This document shows positions 35,101 to 47,000 of a stretch of 64,000 nucleotides of DNA, one piece after another. The stretch comes from Apostichopus japonicus. Taxonomy: Eukaryota > Echinodermata > Holothuroidea > Aspidochirotida > Stichopodidae. A program made the position numbers and the translations under genes. The stretch is taken from assembly GCF_037975245.1 (NCBI RefSeq), contig NC_092564.1, positions 26,345,484 to 26,409,483 on the forward strand. Direction: 5' to 3'. Under the pieces are notes generated by a model, which did not search any database, was not told where the DNA came from, and saw only the letters and a program-made list of their open reading frames with translations. Numbering within the stretch: the stretch's first letter is position 1; every line of letters starts with the position of its first letter.

Positions 35101-38100
35101 CCATAGACTATTAACCTTTGTAAGTAATCAACTGTATTGTATCAAATGTATTGTTGTTGACAACAGGGTAGCATAACTTCTTTTCTCTCCAGGTCGACTT
35201 AAGGGCAAAGATGGATATTTAGTTTGAGTACATGCATATTTAAAAAGTAATAGTGCCCGTCATATTAAACAAACATAAAAGGGAATCCACAACTAACTAT
35301 ACCAACCTGCCACTGGCTCTATGACAGTGTACACCATACACCATGAGTTTGCTTTTTTCTGTTGCAAAAGAAGTCAAAATGATGTTGCCGTTCAGATCGC
35401 CCACGTTGCAGACTATGGCCTGTACAGCACTTGCATACATTTATCCAGTAAATGGGTTTAAACACTCCCCCAAACTACATCTTACACACATCCATATGCT
35501 AGCAAGTAATAAATTGACATATCAGACTCAGAGACAGATTTTGTTTACCTTTTTTGTTTTAATAGATTTATTTTATTTACTCGAATTAGTTACATACATA
35601 CTTCACTTTGACCATAAGAGGTACAATGTGGATAGAATTTTAGCATGTTTTTAAATGAGTTTCATGTTAAGTAAATGTTTATAGCAATTCACATATCAAA
35701 TTATTTTAACAAGGTTTACATAAAATAAAGACTAGTCTGGGAATAACAATCAGGTGCCTCTGAATTGGGCCAATTTGGGTTAGATTCTCTCATTTTCATC
35801 CTTCTTTTGTCTTTTTTGAGGATTGGGAAGGGCATAAGGTAGGTGAAAAAATGAAGAGGGAAAGCCCTATTGCCCCATGGTTACCAAATTTAAAAGAGGA
35901 ACATAGTATTATTATTTTTTTTATGACAAAAGACTTACAAATTTGTTTGACACAAATATCACGTTCAGTACTAGTTAACCAAATAAAAACTCAATGCTCT
36001 GTGTTTGTCCAACTTGTTTGATGTCCCGACACCTTAGTAACCCCTTTTTAACTGTACGCTTTCATGACTTCTACGTTCCAGAGTGTATTCTCGCGGTTGC
36101 TAGGATTTATATGATATCAGTGGAAATGCCTATTGTGTTTTTGTGACAATAGATCTGAATGACAAAAGACCTCTCACCTTGACTGATGAGGCACCGTTGC
36201 CACTTCCATCAGAGTTTGTGCTGCTCGCACTCGGTATATCACCTGAGATTGAAAATGAAACCATGAGATACCCAAACAATGATGGTAGGATTATGATCAA
36301 GATATATTTATGATAAAGGATATTTTTGAAAAAAGTCAAAGTATGACAGTTTTTGAGATTCCCTTCTTGGCTTATCATGTTTACATGCTAGGGCATAACA
36401 CACACACATATTTATATACATGCACACATACCCACGTACACGCACACTCATACATACACACACATACATACAGACACATACCAACTTGAATGCATAGGTT
36501 ACTTGCCTGCTTGCCTATTGCAAGTATTAAACCAAAGGTGTTAATCTCAAAACTGTTACACAACATGAACACTGAATAACTTTCTGCTTGAATCTAGACA
36601 TTTGCAATGCCTTTGGCTTTGCACACTGAGTTGGCCATCTTGTTCGATAGATAGGAATGTTCGGGTCTTTGAAGATGAAACAACGGAGGTGTTGAAAATT
36701 TAAACATGCTATAAAACAAAAAGCTTACCATTTTTACCAAACTTTGCTGTTTTACTTTTCTTCAAAGTTGTTACAACTGGTTTTTCTTTCTTCATTCTTC
36801 TTGCTATTAATGAAAACAAGGAAATAAATTAATCAATATAAACAAACAAACAAACATCTAAAATAACATGGTTAAATATTCTTGTATGGCATTAAGAAAC
36901 TTAAAAAAACTCTATGTCAGTGCTCCTTAAGTAGATTATGAAACCTGTAATGATATCAACATCATTAAAATTGTTTGTTGTCTGCAAAAGTACTGAACAA
37001 AATCCTTCACACTTAAAAATTATGTCCAGATATTAAGGCCATCTAAATAAGACAAATATCCCAGTGAGTTAAAATGCTCTAAATTGCTTGTAAAAATAAA
37101 GAAGATTACAGTAAACAGCTGCTAACTTTATTTAGGGGAACTGGAAAGTGGAGGGGGGGGGGGGTGGTCAAAGTGGGGTGAGATATTTAAAGCCTTTCAG
37201 CAAACAGTGTTTTAACAGAACCGCTGCTTATGTTTGTGTTAATGTATGTGGTGGACCAAGAGAGCTTGAGTGGTGGGAATGGGGGTGGGAGGGGTGGGGT
37301 GGGGATGCGATACTGATAATCTTTCAGAGTTTAGCAAATATTTACAGATGTCACTCTTACTCAAAATGAAAGTAAACACCTTTCAGATTTAAATAACTAA
37401 ATGAAACTTTACATAAAGTTAGCAACAGAGTGGAAAATACAGAAACATTCCCTTTCAACTTTTGTTTTCCTTTCATTTATGTTAAAAGCAAATTACAATT
37501 TTATTTTTGGCTTCTTTATTCCTTATTTTTGGCTTATTAATTGAAATGAAGGTCGACTTGTTTTTCCCAATCAAGTTTTTCAGCATAAATATACTTGTTT
37601 TGAGCTTTAATAAAGAGTAAACAATTTTGTAAAATAGTTTTCAGGTGAGTCATAATTTGCAATGACGAAGCTGCTTCCTTTTAATACAGATTGCGGGCTG
37701 AAAAAAAAGTTTTTTTCACAATTTTTTTCATATTTTTTAACAATATGTTACATTATGAATATGTTCTTTTCAATAAAAAATATCTGACGATGCCAAGAAC
37801 ACTATTGTGTTAGTTCCGCCCTATTGCAGCTATGCCAGGACACTATTGTCATAGTTCCAGTTGGCAATTCACAAACCAGAGAAAACCTAATCTACCATGG
37901 ATTAGTTTCAGCAAATATGTAGGCCAGTGCAGTAAGCTTCTAGATTTCAAAGTGGGAAAGCAAAGCAACAGCATCCGGGAGGGGGGGGGGGGTGTCAAGT
38001 GGCATGTTTTTCTGCCTGTGTAAAACTAGTGTTGCTTTTGTATTTAACTCAACAGAAATGCAAGTGGGAATTTGATTTTTGTATACTGGAATTTTTATCA

Positions 38101-41100
38101 AGTGGCAAAAACTGTTAACTTCTAGGCGTGCAAACATAGTTTGCTATGAATCCATTCTGACTTAAATCAGTTACTTTTCCCTGCCCACTTATGGGTGTAC
38201 TTCAATAACGTGAAGATAAATACTACAAAATTCATGCCCTGATTAATTTGTGTGAACAAACCGTACCTTGTTTTTGCCCCCTGGGGTGACTTGAGTATGA
38301 ACAGGTACAGGTAGGATGCCATAAATCAAACACACGCACCCACCCACACATACATACACTGTGAGCAATGGTGCTTTAAATACTCTATAGCATACAACTT
38401 AATCTGTTCAATTGACCTTCAGGAAATCCTTCATTAGATTTTAATATTGCTAGTATTGATTTGTTGTATCGATTCTACTGGACCTTTTCGTTCAGAACCC
38501 TCTGTCCTAAACATGTATCCTAAAGCAGCATTTAACATTAATGCTGTTCATATTCTGTCATCTGAAATGCATACGATACTTTCAGTTTTTAAAGAAAAGT
38601 TACCCACATTAGGACCTGGAGACAAAAACCAAACTACTTATAACTGATCCACTCTCTCAACCCCAGTCCACTCGAGACTGTGACTGCGTGATCACAGTGC
38701 CCTCAAATGTATACGATAATGCAAATAATAAATGAAGTCTGAACATTTTAAACTTTTTCAATTGCCTTTTGTCTGCACACATTTGAACACTTTTTCATTC
38801 AAAAGTGTCTGAGCCAAGGAAATATATTTTTTTTAATGAAATGTAATGAAAGGAATGGAGTTTACCCACTGGGTAATGTTTGTTTTTGGTTGTCTATCTT
38901 AGGTTGAAAAACTTTTCTTCTTATCATTAATTTGAGAAACCCTCGATGGGTTTTTAAAGAATCTGACAGAATTTTTTATCTGAATGCTTAAAACCACAGC
39001 TGATGATGTAAGGGCCTTCTCTATGACTCTTTATGACACTTGGGAAGTGGGCAAGACCTATGAATGGATGTATGGTCCAAAATGATCCTTGATCAAAAAC
39101 TTACTTCTTGTTGGTTGTAAGGCATACGTCCAGTCTATGTCCCTCTCATCGTCTTCATCACTGTCAAGTTTTCCTGTATTGCTTGCAAGTCTGATGAAGA
39201 GAGAGAGAGGGAAAAAAGAGAGTCATATCGGTTGTTGAAGTAAAAGCAAATATATCACCAACCAGACACAATTAACATAAACTTGGTGAAACTATTCTTT
39301 ACAGTTGTATGAGGGAAACCTTATTAAAAAAAAAAAAGCCATGTTTTTTACCTTCTAGTTGGTCTCATGTACTGTAAGTATGGTTAATGTTTGTCTGTTA
39401 TTGCTAGTTCTTACTTATTTCTCATTACTGAACTGAGCTTACTCACATGACCTTCACATACAGTTGCATTTAAAGTTATCTGAATATGCTAGAAAGTCAA
39501 ATATATGGTCACTCAGATGCAAACTTCGACAAACATCCCCCCCCCACCCAATCTCCAATCACTTACCCACACTGATAAACTTATCATCCTATTTCATAAT
39601 ACTCAATGTCCGCCATTGGTAATTAAAATTCACGACTCACAGCAATTCAGTTCGTCAGCTGAAATAGTCAAGTTACATTTTCAAAATAAAAGAAAAAAAA
39701 CAAATGGTAAATATTTCCATATCAGATCTCCATATTTAATGTTTTGCAAGTGTTTAAAACCAGCCGTGAAAAGGGTCTGGATGGCTAAATTTTCAGATCA
39801 GAACAGAAAATATCAATTATACTTCTATTGCATCAACCTTTGTTTTGCTGAACAGAATGTTGGAAGATGCATTTAGTCAATCCCTATCTTATTTTGGAGT
39901 ATTCCTTACAAGGCTGGTTAAGACTGTGGGACACTACCGACATAACATTTCCTAGTGTGAGCAATATCGGAAATTCCTCCACATCTCGAAATAGTTATAT
40001 GACAAAGTCTTTTCTATCAGAATCTGCTTTTGGCGGGACACCCCAATGAACATGACGTCAGTACAATTACGAAACCTTATATTAACCAAGAAATTAAATG
40101 GAGTTGTAGCAAGTGCCTTTTGTGTCCTTTATGCATCAATGGAGTTAGCCTTTGGTCCTGAAAAAGGAACTTTAAATGCTGCACAAGTAACACACTGTTT
40201 GCCTTTCACCTAAGTGACAAAGTGACAAATTGTGCCCATTATTATCAGTAAATATTGCCAGACGCCATAAGAGAAATTTAGTAATTTACCACATATATAT
40301 TGAATACGTTTGAAGTTATTAAAAGCATTTATGCCAAGTTTTGCCATTCAAAGCAGGGTGCCATGTAGGGATGACTCATATTGGCATCTTGAGTAGCGTT
40401 TACTTTCAAAAGTCTACAATGTTTTTGTCAAGTAGAGAATTCACTTGGGGTGAAACTTTGTTTTCCATTTGCTTGTGCAATAATATTCAGCAATATATAG
40501 CCCCATGGACATCTGTGGGGATAGTGAGAGAGTATAGAAGTATTCAAAATACTGAATTGTGGCAGTATACTTTTGGGGGAAATGTGAAGCACTGTATGAT
40601 GTCACCAATTTACTAAATAGTGCAATGTAACATACAAATTAGTGCTGTACCACATATCCTAGTTTGCATTGATACTTTCACTGCCAAGTCACCTGCATCA
40701 TGGACATATGCAAATGAAGTAGGGCTCACTAGTGCTCCAGGCAGCATAGGGTAGTATAGGGGAACCAAGTGGGGGAGATAACGTTTGGTGGTGGGATACT
40801 TTCAAATGTGTGGCTTAACAACCGAAGACATTTTGCTTTTCTTCCTTTACAAAAAAAACAACAAAAGCAGATTTGCCATGTTCAAATGGAAATGGGAAGG
40901 GGGGGGGTTATTCCAAGTGGTTGTAACTAGCATGGAAAATCCTTTTCACATTATAGGATTGTGTTCATAACGACAAACAGAAGAGTAAATAAGAAAGTTT
41001 CAAGTTTGGCAGTGCAGAGGTATTTCTGGGTAGAATCAGATTCAAACTTATGATCTCAAGAGAAAGAATCCTCTGAGGGAAAGAATCCCACCAAATTCCA

Positions 41101-44061
41101 TTCAGTACAACAAAGAATATAATTGTTTTGCAAGATGGCCAAATTGCTGCCAAAAAAAGGACAAAAAATGTAAAAACAGATTTTTTGCACACAGACCCTC
41201 AGTATCATTATAACTTTAAGGTCAAGCTATTTGGTAAATTTTCTCTTGGAAAATGTTAACAAACAGTTTATTCCCTGAGATTATGAGGTTTTTGACAAGC
41301 ATCCAATGCAAGCTGAGATCTGTATTCATGAGGACACTGTTCTGGCCAGAAAATCTGTTGTTTCAATAATAATATAATACCCATTCACAACACTCTTTAC
41401 CTCTTACTAGCGAGTCTGCTGCTGTTCCTCCCCATACCCATACACTTAGCAAGATGAGGAGCAAAGCGAGAAGCAGCAAGATTTCGATGGCAACTGGGAC
41501 AAACACACTCAAGATGTTTCTTTAAGGGTGGTTGACCGAAGACATCAAGGCCTGGTTGGTCAACAATTTTAAAGTCCTGTCAAGTGAAACAAAGACAATT
41601 TATAAGTGATTGCAACTATGAAGTGAATTTTATTCCCACCCGCACCCCCATCTCCCCCCCCCTCCCACAAAAAAAAGGAAAAAAGAAAGGATTTCTTAAT
41701 AAACATACCTCATACTATGAATGAGGAGTGGGGAGTAGGCACTGTCACACATATAGTAATAACATAGTTAATACATGTGTAAATATTGACAAAATGTGGG
41801 TTCCTCTTTACAGTATCTTTAGTAAATAAAATGGCAAGTTGATCTACTAAGACATAAAAAAAAAATTCTCAAAATGATATCACAATGTCAAGACAGCTTG
41901 TCTGGTCATGCTGATATCAATGCCATGTTGAGATCTTACCATGTTGTCATCTTAAGGTACCAACTGCATGTGTGGAGAGAAAATGATCGCATGACAAAAA
42001 AATTGTTTCTTGCTTGGGGTGGGGGTAGAGGGGGAGGTACTGTTGGAACAAAGCATTAATCATCTTAAAGATTGCATTATACCCACAAAATGAAGGTTTT
42101 CATTGACAAACTATTATATAAATTGACACAATGTTGGTATATTATCAGGATTGCATCAAACCTTTAGTGCTTCGTCATCTTCTTCTTCTATTTTGAACAT
42201 TCCAATCTTGCAGGAACGATGCATTTCGATGCAAAGACCAAGACTTAGCTCATCCACCAGTTCCTCAAGGACATCCTCTTCGGGACTCTGCCAAATAGTA
42301 TTTATAATAATTTCAAGGTGAAGGATAATCAGTATGGGAATGGCATATATAGTAACACAATGCTACCCTTCATACACATATTCGAATACAGCAACGTTTG
42401 TGCACAGAACCTTAGTATGGTCAACATTTCATGATTTTAACAAAAGTCGCAAACTTCAGATTGGTTACGTCATGTAATTATGTAAACTATCTTGACAAGA
42501 ATCATGTCAAGCCCATGTTATCGGTTATTTCTGGAATATGCTAATGTGACACTATAGTATAACAATTGATAACGTACAAGAAATATAACCTACAGACTCC
42601 AGTCTGCGAAGTAGGCATTGTATGGCTCCATAAATATGAGCACAGCCCTTCCATCTGAACATTCATGAAGTTTAACTTTATTCATATGTAGAGTGATCAT
42701 TAAACTTTAGCTGCATTTTGCACATTTACCAACCATGTAACGATATACAGTCTATACTCCCTAGGTGAGAAGTAAGAGTTGACAAACCATAATTTGGTTG
42801 TTCCTGATTCAAATGAGTGAGTTAGTGACCGTTGTGAATCCAGTAAAGATTTTTTTTTATAACTGGCCAGAAAAGTTTATGTTATGTTGTTATTGCTTCA
42901 TTTGCAAACACTTGTGGTTGATACAGATTTCCTTTTTCATGAGTGTTGTTTTGATGATGTTACCATAAGTGACAGTTATGTTTCCTTAGCAGAGGAGTAC
43001 CAAATCTCATTAAGTATGCATCTTTACAGTGGGACATTGAGCTTTAAATCAGTGGGATTATATACTGATATTAATTGGTAAATAATAGATAACCTTGTTA
43101 TTTAGTCTTCCAGTAACTTTCTTCATATTCAATTTCAGGGCTATCACATTCCTTCAGACATTTTTGTGAGCATAACTAGACATGTGGGCTATTTTAGCTG
43201 TTCTGCTATTTGTTGAAGGATATAATTGTGTCTAGGCCTATGTTCACTTCTTACTTGCAAATTTTTAAAAACTGCAGATTCACTGTTTGGAGTACTAGTG
43301 CTAGCATGATAGTCCAAGTTGGAAAGATAACATTAACTGGCAAAGAATTTACCACAGGGATTTAATGTGGGCAGTGCACTTCTGTCCTAAACCAAAATTT
43401 AATGGCGAGCCTAGACTATACATCATGTATGATCTACTTAGTGTAGGCTAGGCAGAGATAACATCAGTTTTTGGAAACATATAATCAGTACCAACTCATG
43501 AAATTGCAAACTTGCTCTATCATATTTTATCGTCATCTGACGTGTGTTCTTTTTGAGTTTCAAGTGGTAATGAGGCATCCTCTTTCATTGCTACCTGAAT
43601 TGACAACTAGTATGTGCCTGAAGGCAGTGTTTATAGGCTATCTGTATGTAATACCCTAAACCACACAATTATCGTGCAATTGATTACAACCCCTTGTTTA
43701 CGTACTAGTTCAAACTTCAAAGTCACGTTATATTCCAACCTTCGAAATATTTCTAGTAGCTAAAACTCATCAAAGAGCACTTTGCGCAACCACTTTTGGT
43801 TTATAATTCATAACTAACGTTTTTGCTTGACCCTAGATACTTTTTTTCGAGATCTCTGAGTGAATTTTAAACATCTTCATTTTGTTATTTTCCACTGGCC
43901 GTTGGAATCTTTCACTGTATGCTTGTTGAAGAGTCACGAACGTAGAACCCATAAGTATTACACACACACTGTAGGCATTACGCTCGCGTACTTACCCGTG
44001 TTTCTGATTTGGGAGTCTCGTTTTCTATATCAAACATCCCAAGAAGTTCCGAGTCCACCAT
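29005..44061 (-). CDS. ATXN7L3: Ataxin-7-like protein 3 (SAGA deubiquitinase module, Sgf11-type)
   Basis: Complete minus-strand gene. Exons in order: 44061-43996, 42287-42162, 41576-41401, 39190-39105, 36803-36729, 36242-36178, 32254-32142, 30923-30822, 30014-29863, 29147-29005. All splice phases close, giving 1104 nt, 367 aa plus stop; the human protein is about 350 aa. Residues 23-110 hold the N-terminal helix and the Sgf11 zinc finger (C90, C93, H105, C109 in CPSCHRNLAASRFAPHLAKC). Residues 223-243 hold the SCA7 atypical zinc motif (C223-x10-C234-x5-C240-x2-H243, in CGVISEHTKKMCTKSLRCPQ). The tail is lysine-rich. Known: ATXN7L3 works with ENY2 and USP22 to remove ubiquitin from histone H2B within nuclear SAGA. 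The start ATG at 44061 has A at -3 and G at +4. Confidence 0.95.
29863..30014 (-). CDS. ATXN7L3: ATXN7L3 exon 9
   Basis: Encodes TVIDPDDIQVDIDTYEDGDG, then a QALRDSLSRLRQYE segment that parallels the vertebrate DSQ-LISRLQW stretch, then a Ser/Thr/Pro-rich linker. Confidence 0.9.
30822..30923 (-). CDS. ATXN7L3: ATXN7L3 exon 8, second half of SCA7 domain
   Basis: Begins SLRCPQHTEEQRQSVRRYIL, supplying the last Cys and His of the SCA7 motif. In known family members this domain binds nucleosomes. Confidence 0.95.
30924..32141 (-). other. ATXN7L3 intron 7 with tRNA-like SINE head
   Basis: Carries an 11-12 base G-run at 31099-31110 and the tRNA-like sequence at 31214-31289. No other structure seen. 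Confidence 0.6.
31214..31289 (+). repeat. Degenerate tRNA-derived SINE head
   Basis: GTTAGCTCAGTTGGTAGTG is an excellent box A and D-arm, followed by an anticodon-loop-like CCTTGTAATC and a weak box B (CTGATTGACTCC). The stems are poor, so a functional tRNA is unlikely; a SINE or tRNA pseudogene is more probable. Confidence 0.5.
32142..32254 (-). CDS. ATXN7L3: ATXN7L3 exon 7, first half of SCA7 domain
   Basis: Contains YDTLSLEDRKRLLLTTCGVI followed by SEHTKKMCT. The acceptor TTGAGCAG and donor GTGAGT split the zinc motif between its second and third ligands. Confidence 0.95.
32263..32830. repeat. Five-copy tandem repeat, 107-114 bp
   Basis: Landmark AAATGATACCCACAGTTAAC occurs near 32268 (variant), 32383, 32490, 32603 and 32717. 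Each unit also has AAGTAGTTACCC, AGGTTAAAGGTCAACT and TGATAAACTATTT. Copies differ partly by a 4-bp CTAA insertion. Confidence 0.9.
33915..34790. repeat. Six-copy tandem repeat, 143-151 bp
   Basis: Landmark AGCTATGATAGGTTTCATAG begins near 33944, 34095, 34243, 34393, 34537 and 34680. Each unit contains GTAGAAGTCTGTGGTATGTA, ACTAGGCACTCAACAC and GTCAGTATACAGTATTAGG. High similarity implies recent expansion. Confidence 0.92.
36178..36242 (-). CDS. ATXN7L3: ATXN7L3 exon 6, Ser/Gly linker
   Basis: Acceptor CAATCTCAG, donor GTGAGA. Encodes GDIPSASSTNSDGSGNGASS then VK. Low complexity; support comes from splice sites and exact phase closure. Confidence 0.8.
36243..36728 (-). other. ATXN7L3 intron 5 with (CA)n tract
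   Basis: A CACA/CATA-rich microsatellite at about 36399-36478 follows a fragment of the 2936-3240 repeat family (TTTTTGAGATTCCCTTCTTGG near 36350). Confidence 0.65.
36729..36803 (-). CDS. ATXN7L3: ATXN7L3 exon 5, basic linker
   Basis: Acceptor CATTAATAG, donor GTAAGC. Encodes the Lys-rich segment MKKEKPVVTTLKKSKTAKFG. Phase fits both neighbours. Confidence 0.82.
36804..39104 (-). other. ATXN7L3 intron 4
   Basis: G-runs at about 37151-37164 and 37980-37992 and a (CACC)-rich patch at 38333-38350. No exon or element recognised. Confidence 0.5.
39105..39190 (-). CDS. ATXN7L3: ATXN7L3 exon 4, acidic linker
   Basis: Encodes LASNTGKLDSDEDDERDIDW then TYALQPTR. The acidic stretch followed by a DW pair corresponds to the same region in vertebrate proteins. 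Confidence 0.88.
39191..41400 (-). other. ATXN7L3 intron 3
   Basis: C-run at 39537-39546 and G-run at 40900-40907. No recognisable protein frame or element. Confidence 0.45.
41401..41576 (-). CDS. ATXN7L3: ATXN7L3 exon 3, Sgf11 zinc finger
   Basis: 58 codons plus two bases. DFKIVDQPGLDVFGQ is followed by the CxxC...HxxxC finger and GMGRNSSRLASK, all strongly conserved in the family. The arginine-rich end of the finger contacts the nucleosome acidic patch in known structures. Confidence 0.96.
41577..42161 (-). other. ATXN7L3 intron 2
   Basis: C-rich and A-rich low-complexity tract at 41637-41688. Nothing else recognised. Confidence 0.45.
42162..42287 (-). CDS. ATXN7L3: ATXN7L3 exon 2, N-terminal helix
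   Basis: 42 codons, phase 0 on both sides. LEELVDELSLGLCIEMHRSC matches the Sgf11-family helix that, in known structures, contacts ENY2 (yeast Sus1). Confidence 0.93.
42288..43995 (-). other. ATXN7L3 intron 1
   Basis: AT-rich; several open frames, none with recognisable protein features. Confidence 0.45.
43996..44061 (-). CDS. ATXN7L3: ATXN7L3 exon 1, start codon
   Basis: Encodes MVDSELLGMFDIENETPKSE then TR; donor GTAAGT in phase 0. The 5' UTR upstream cannot be delimited. Confidence 0.85.
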
Positions 44062-47000
44062 CTTGTTTCTTATGTGATAGTTAACCATCTATACGCCAAT
44101 ATACTGTGGTTATAACAACTACTAAAAGGCCATCATCTGAGAAAATAGTTGAAAGGTTCCGGGGGTGAGGCAATTCGTAAAAAGAACACAATCAGCTGTA
44201 CCGGGGGTACAGTGTTATAAAGTCCCTCACAAAGCCTCTAAGAACATGGCTTTGTCACATATTGTGGATTAACGGCGATCCAATCATTCATTCCACTTAA
44301 TTTACCGCTAAAGCATTTTATACAATGTTGGAATTGTTTTCAGTCCAACCCATGTAATACAAAGGCAAGAACATATTCAGTACAGAGTCTGTCCGCATCA
44401 CAATGTCCCCCTACTGGAGTACTGGTAGCTTATTCTCATAACCCCCATTTAAATTGTAGGGCCCACGGCTCAAAATACCCCGACCACAACACGTGTCGCA
44501 GCTAGCTTTTCCATTGTGTTCGTTACTACGGGACCTACTGACAAACGCAGCAAGACTAATTTTTGACGTGACTTTCATTGTTTCTTTCTCGTCCTAGCTT
44601 CTTAAGGTAGGCCTACCTGTGGGGGAAGGGGGTACTTGTATGGAAGATTGTAGTACTGATATACAGTCATATATATCACTGTAGAGTCAACCGCAGATTT
44701 ATATTTGAGTCGGCGTAGTTGTACTCGTATTCTATAACCTTTACCTCAAATTCGCATACTTGTTCTCATGAATTTATACTTGAAATTACTTGAATATATG
44801 ATTATATATGTACTCACACTGACAAATGACGCTTGTACCCATAGTCGTACTCATATCCCAAGGGGTACCGTATTCTTCTTGTACTCGTACTCGAGTTGTT
44901 ATATACGCGTACTACAGGTCACGTGGTGTGTTTCATACAACTTTGTGTTGATGTTACGCGTGGTCCTCAGTATAAAGTAGACGATTTTCCTAAGAAGTAA
45001 AAGGTTGACTGTATGCAGAATTTAAGATTAATGTAGGGGCTATAATTTTGTGGCAGTGGGCGAATGAACTTGGATTTTATGAAGGGGGTGCACTATGATC
45101 ATTGAGGCAGCCTACCCCTTTGTAGAGATCTAGGCGTCCTCCCCCAGAAAACAATTAGACATCAAATGGTGCTTTCTGCCGCCTATTTAGACTATAACTT
45201 AGGTCTATAGAAGTAACCTTAAACTCAAGATTTTGCTAATAAGTAATTTGTTTTCGGATATAAAAAAACTTTGGGGAGAGGTTCCCCCGTAGTAGTGGTC
45301 CAATTCTTACCCTGCTCAATACATGAAATCCCCCGACTGACGATCGGAAGGGGCATGGTCCCTTACCACTTTGCACACGCCACTGTTGATATGTCATAGT
45401 CCAAGAAATAAGGAAATCGAGAGCTGGTTGTTACTAGTTTCAAGATATTAACCTTTAAAATTTGTCAAACCCCAGGAATGCACCTTTGTGGCTTAGTCGA
45501 TGATGACGTAGGCTCCTCGGTGCTGGTTCAAATATCAGTTTAATGTTAATCCTTTGTTAATATATCAACAGGAACATGCTCTTTCAACTGTATATGAACA
45601 AGTGAACACTTTTGGATAAAATTCAATAGCATTTGTTTGTAAATATGGTATAATGCATTTGAAGACATAACATTCGTATGAGCTCCCATTGAGTGCTGTG
45701 CTGCATTTGAGGAACTGATATAATGGTAGGCCTATGTGTATTGAACCAAATATAGTCCAGCCAAATTAAAACCATTATAGGGGTCTTTTAGTTGTTTTTA
45801 AAATTAAAAGTGGAACCGAAAAATAGCCTCGACAGATAGCAGTGTTTTTCAACGATCTACAGCCTATTAATTTTGTTATCTAACTTCACCCTTTAACGTC
45901 CTTTACATTCATAACGTCTCAAAACGGTCTCAACCCACGGTGGCCTGATTAAAAGACCTTCCCCTTCGAAGAATTTACAACTTCGCACCGACAGAGACTG
46001 TATTTGCTCGACCATCACGTTTGGACAGTGTATATGCATATAATCATATTTAGCCCACATGCCATTAGCGCCTCGTTTGTTTGATATCACGCCTTTCCAA
46101 TATTCCCATTGCATACAGACCAAAGCTGCCAAGCACGATCAACTGAATGCTTTTGTATTACACATGTGTAACGCCCTTAGTTGCTGCATTGTTCAACAAT
46201 GGGTTAGATTTATATTTAAAAAAAAAACAATTGGGCGCTATACTTTGCAGTCATTAATCCCCCCCCCCCCCCAAATGTCGATTAATTTTGAAAATATGGT
46301 TGCAATCTCTCAATTAATGCCACTATAATGATTTTAATAATCAAGTCTTGCAAGGTGATTCCTAAAAGTTTGCATTGGATTCTGCCAAATATCATAAGCA
46401 ATTATTAGGCTACTCCTTGAAATATTGAGAAAAAAATGCACAGTTTGTTTATATTTTCCCATGAATTTGCATTAAAAACCAATTGTGTTTTGCCCTGTGG
46501 AAGGCCTTAACAAATAGATTAAGAAAAGGGGTTTGTTGTTGAAATTATTTGAGGCCCCGCAATATATTCCCATGTGGACACTCTATAGTTTCTTTCCTCT
46601 CATTTTTTTTTTGCGCCGTTGATGTTGAAAAAAAAGACCTGTGCATTGCTCCAATCAGGTTTTGTTTCACTTCAACGGGCTTCCTTTAGTTGCAATAAAA
46701 TAAGGCTTCGAAACGTGAAAGTAAAGTTATTCTATTGTTTTGTTTTTGCATTTTGTTGTGTAAGGAAGAGTAGGGGTGCCCGGGGGGGGGGGGTGGGGAT
46801 TGAATCGAAACAATATCATCCAAGGCAGAAAACATACCCTGCAACTGTTCAAAAAAAATTAGGAACATTCAAATGGCGATAAATAGATTTTATCAGAAAT
46901 TTTGTCGATGTATGTCTTAAACTTCTCGTGGTTATATACGTGTATAATATGCCGTATGCATATACGAACAAATAGGAAAGTTAGATGAGAACAGAGGAAT

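Larger units (their letters stand above)
32255..36177 (-). other. ATXN7L3 intron 6 with two tandem arrays
   Basis: Holds the arrays at 32263-32830 and 33915-34790 and a small palindromic GCAGGTGAAACCTGCAG duplication near 33472-33500. No coding exon recognised. Confidence 0.6.
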
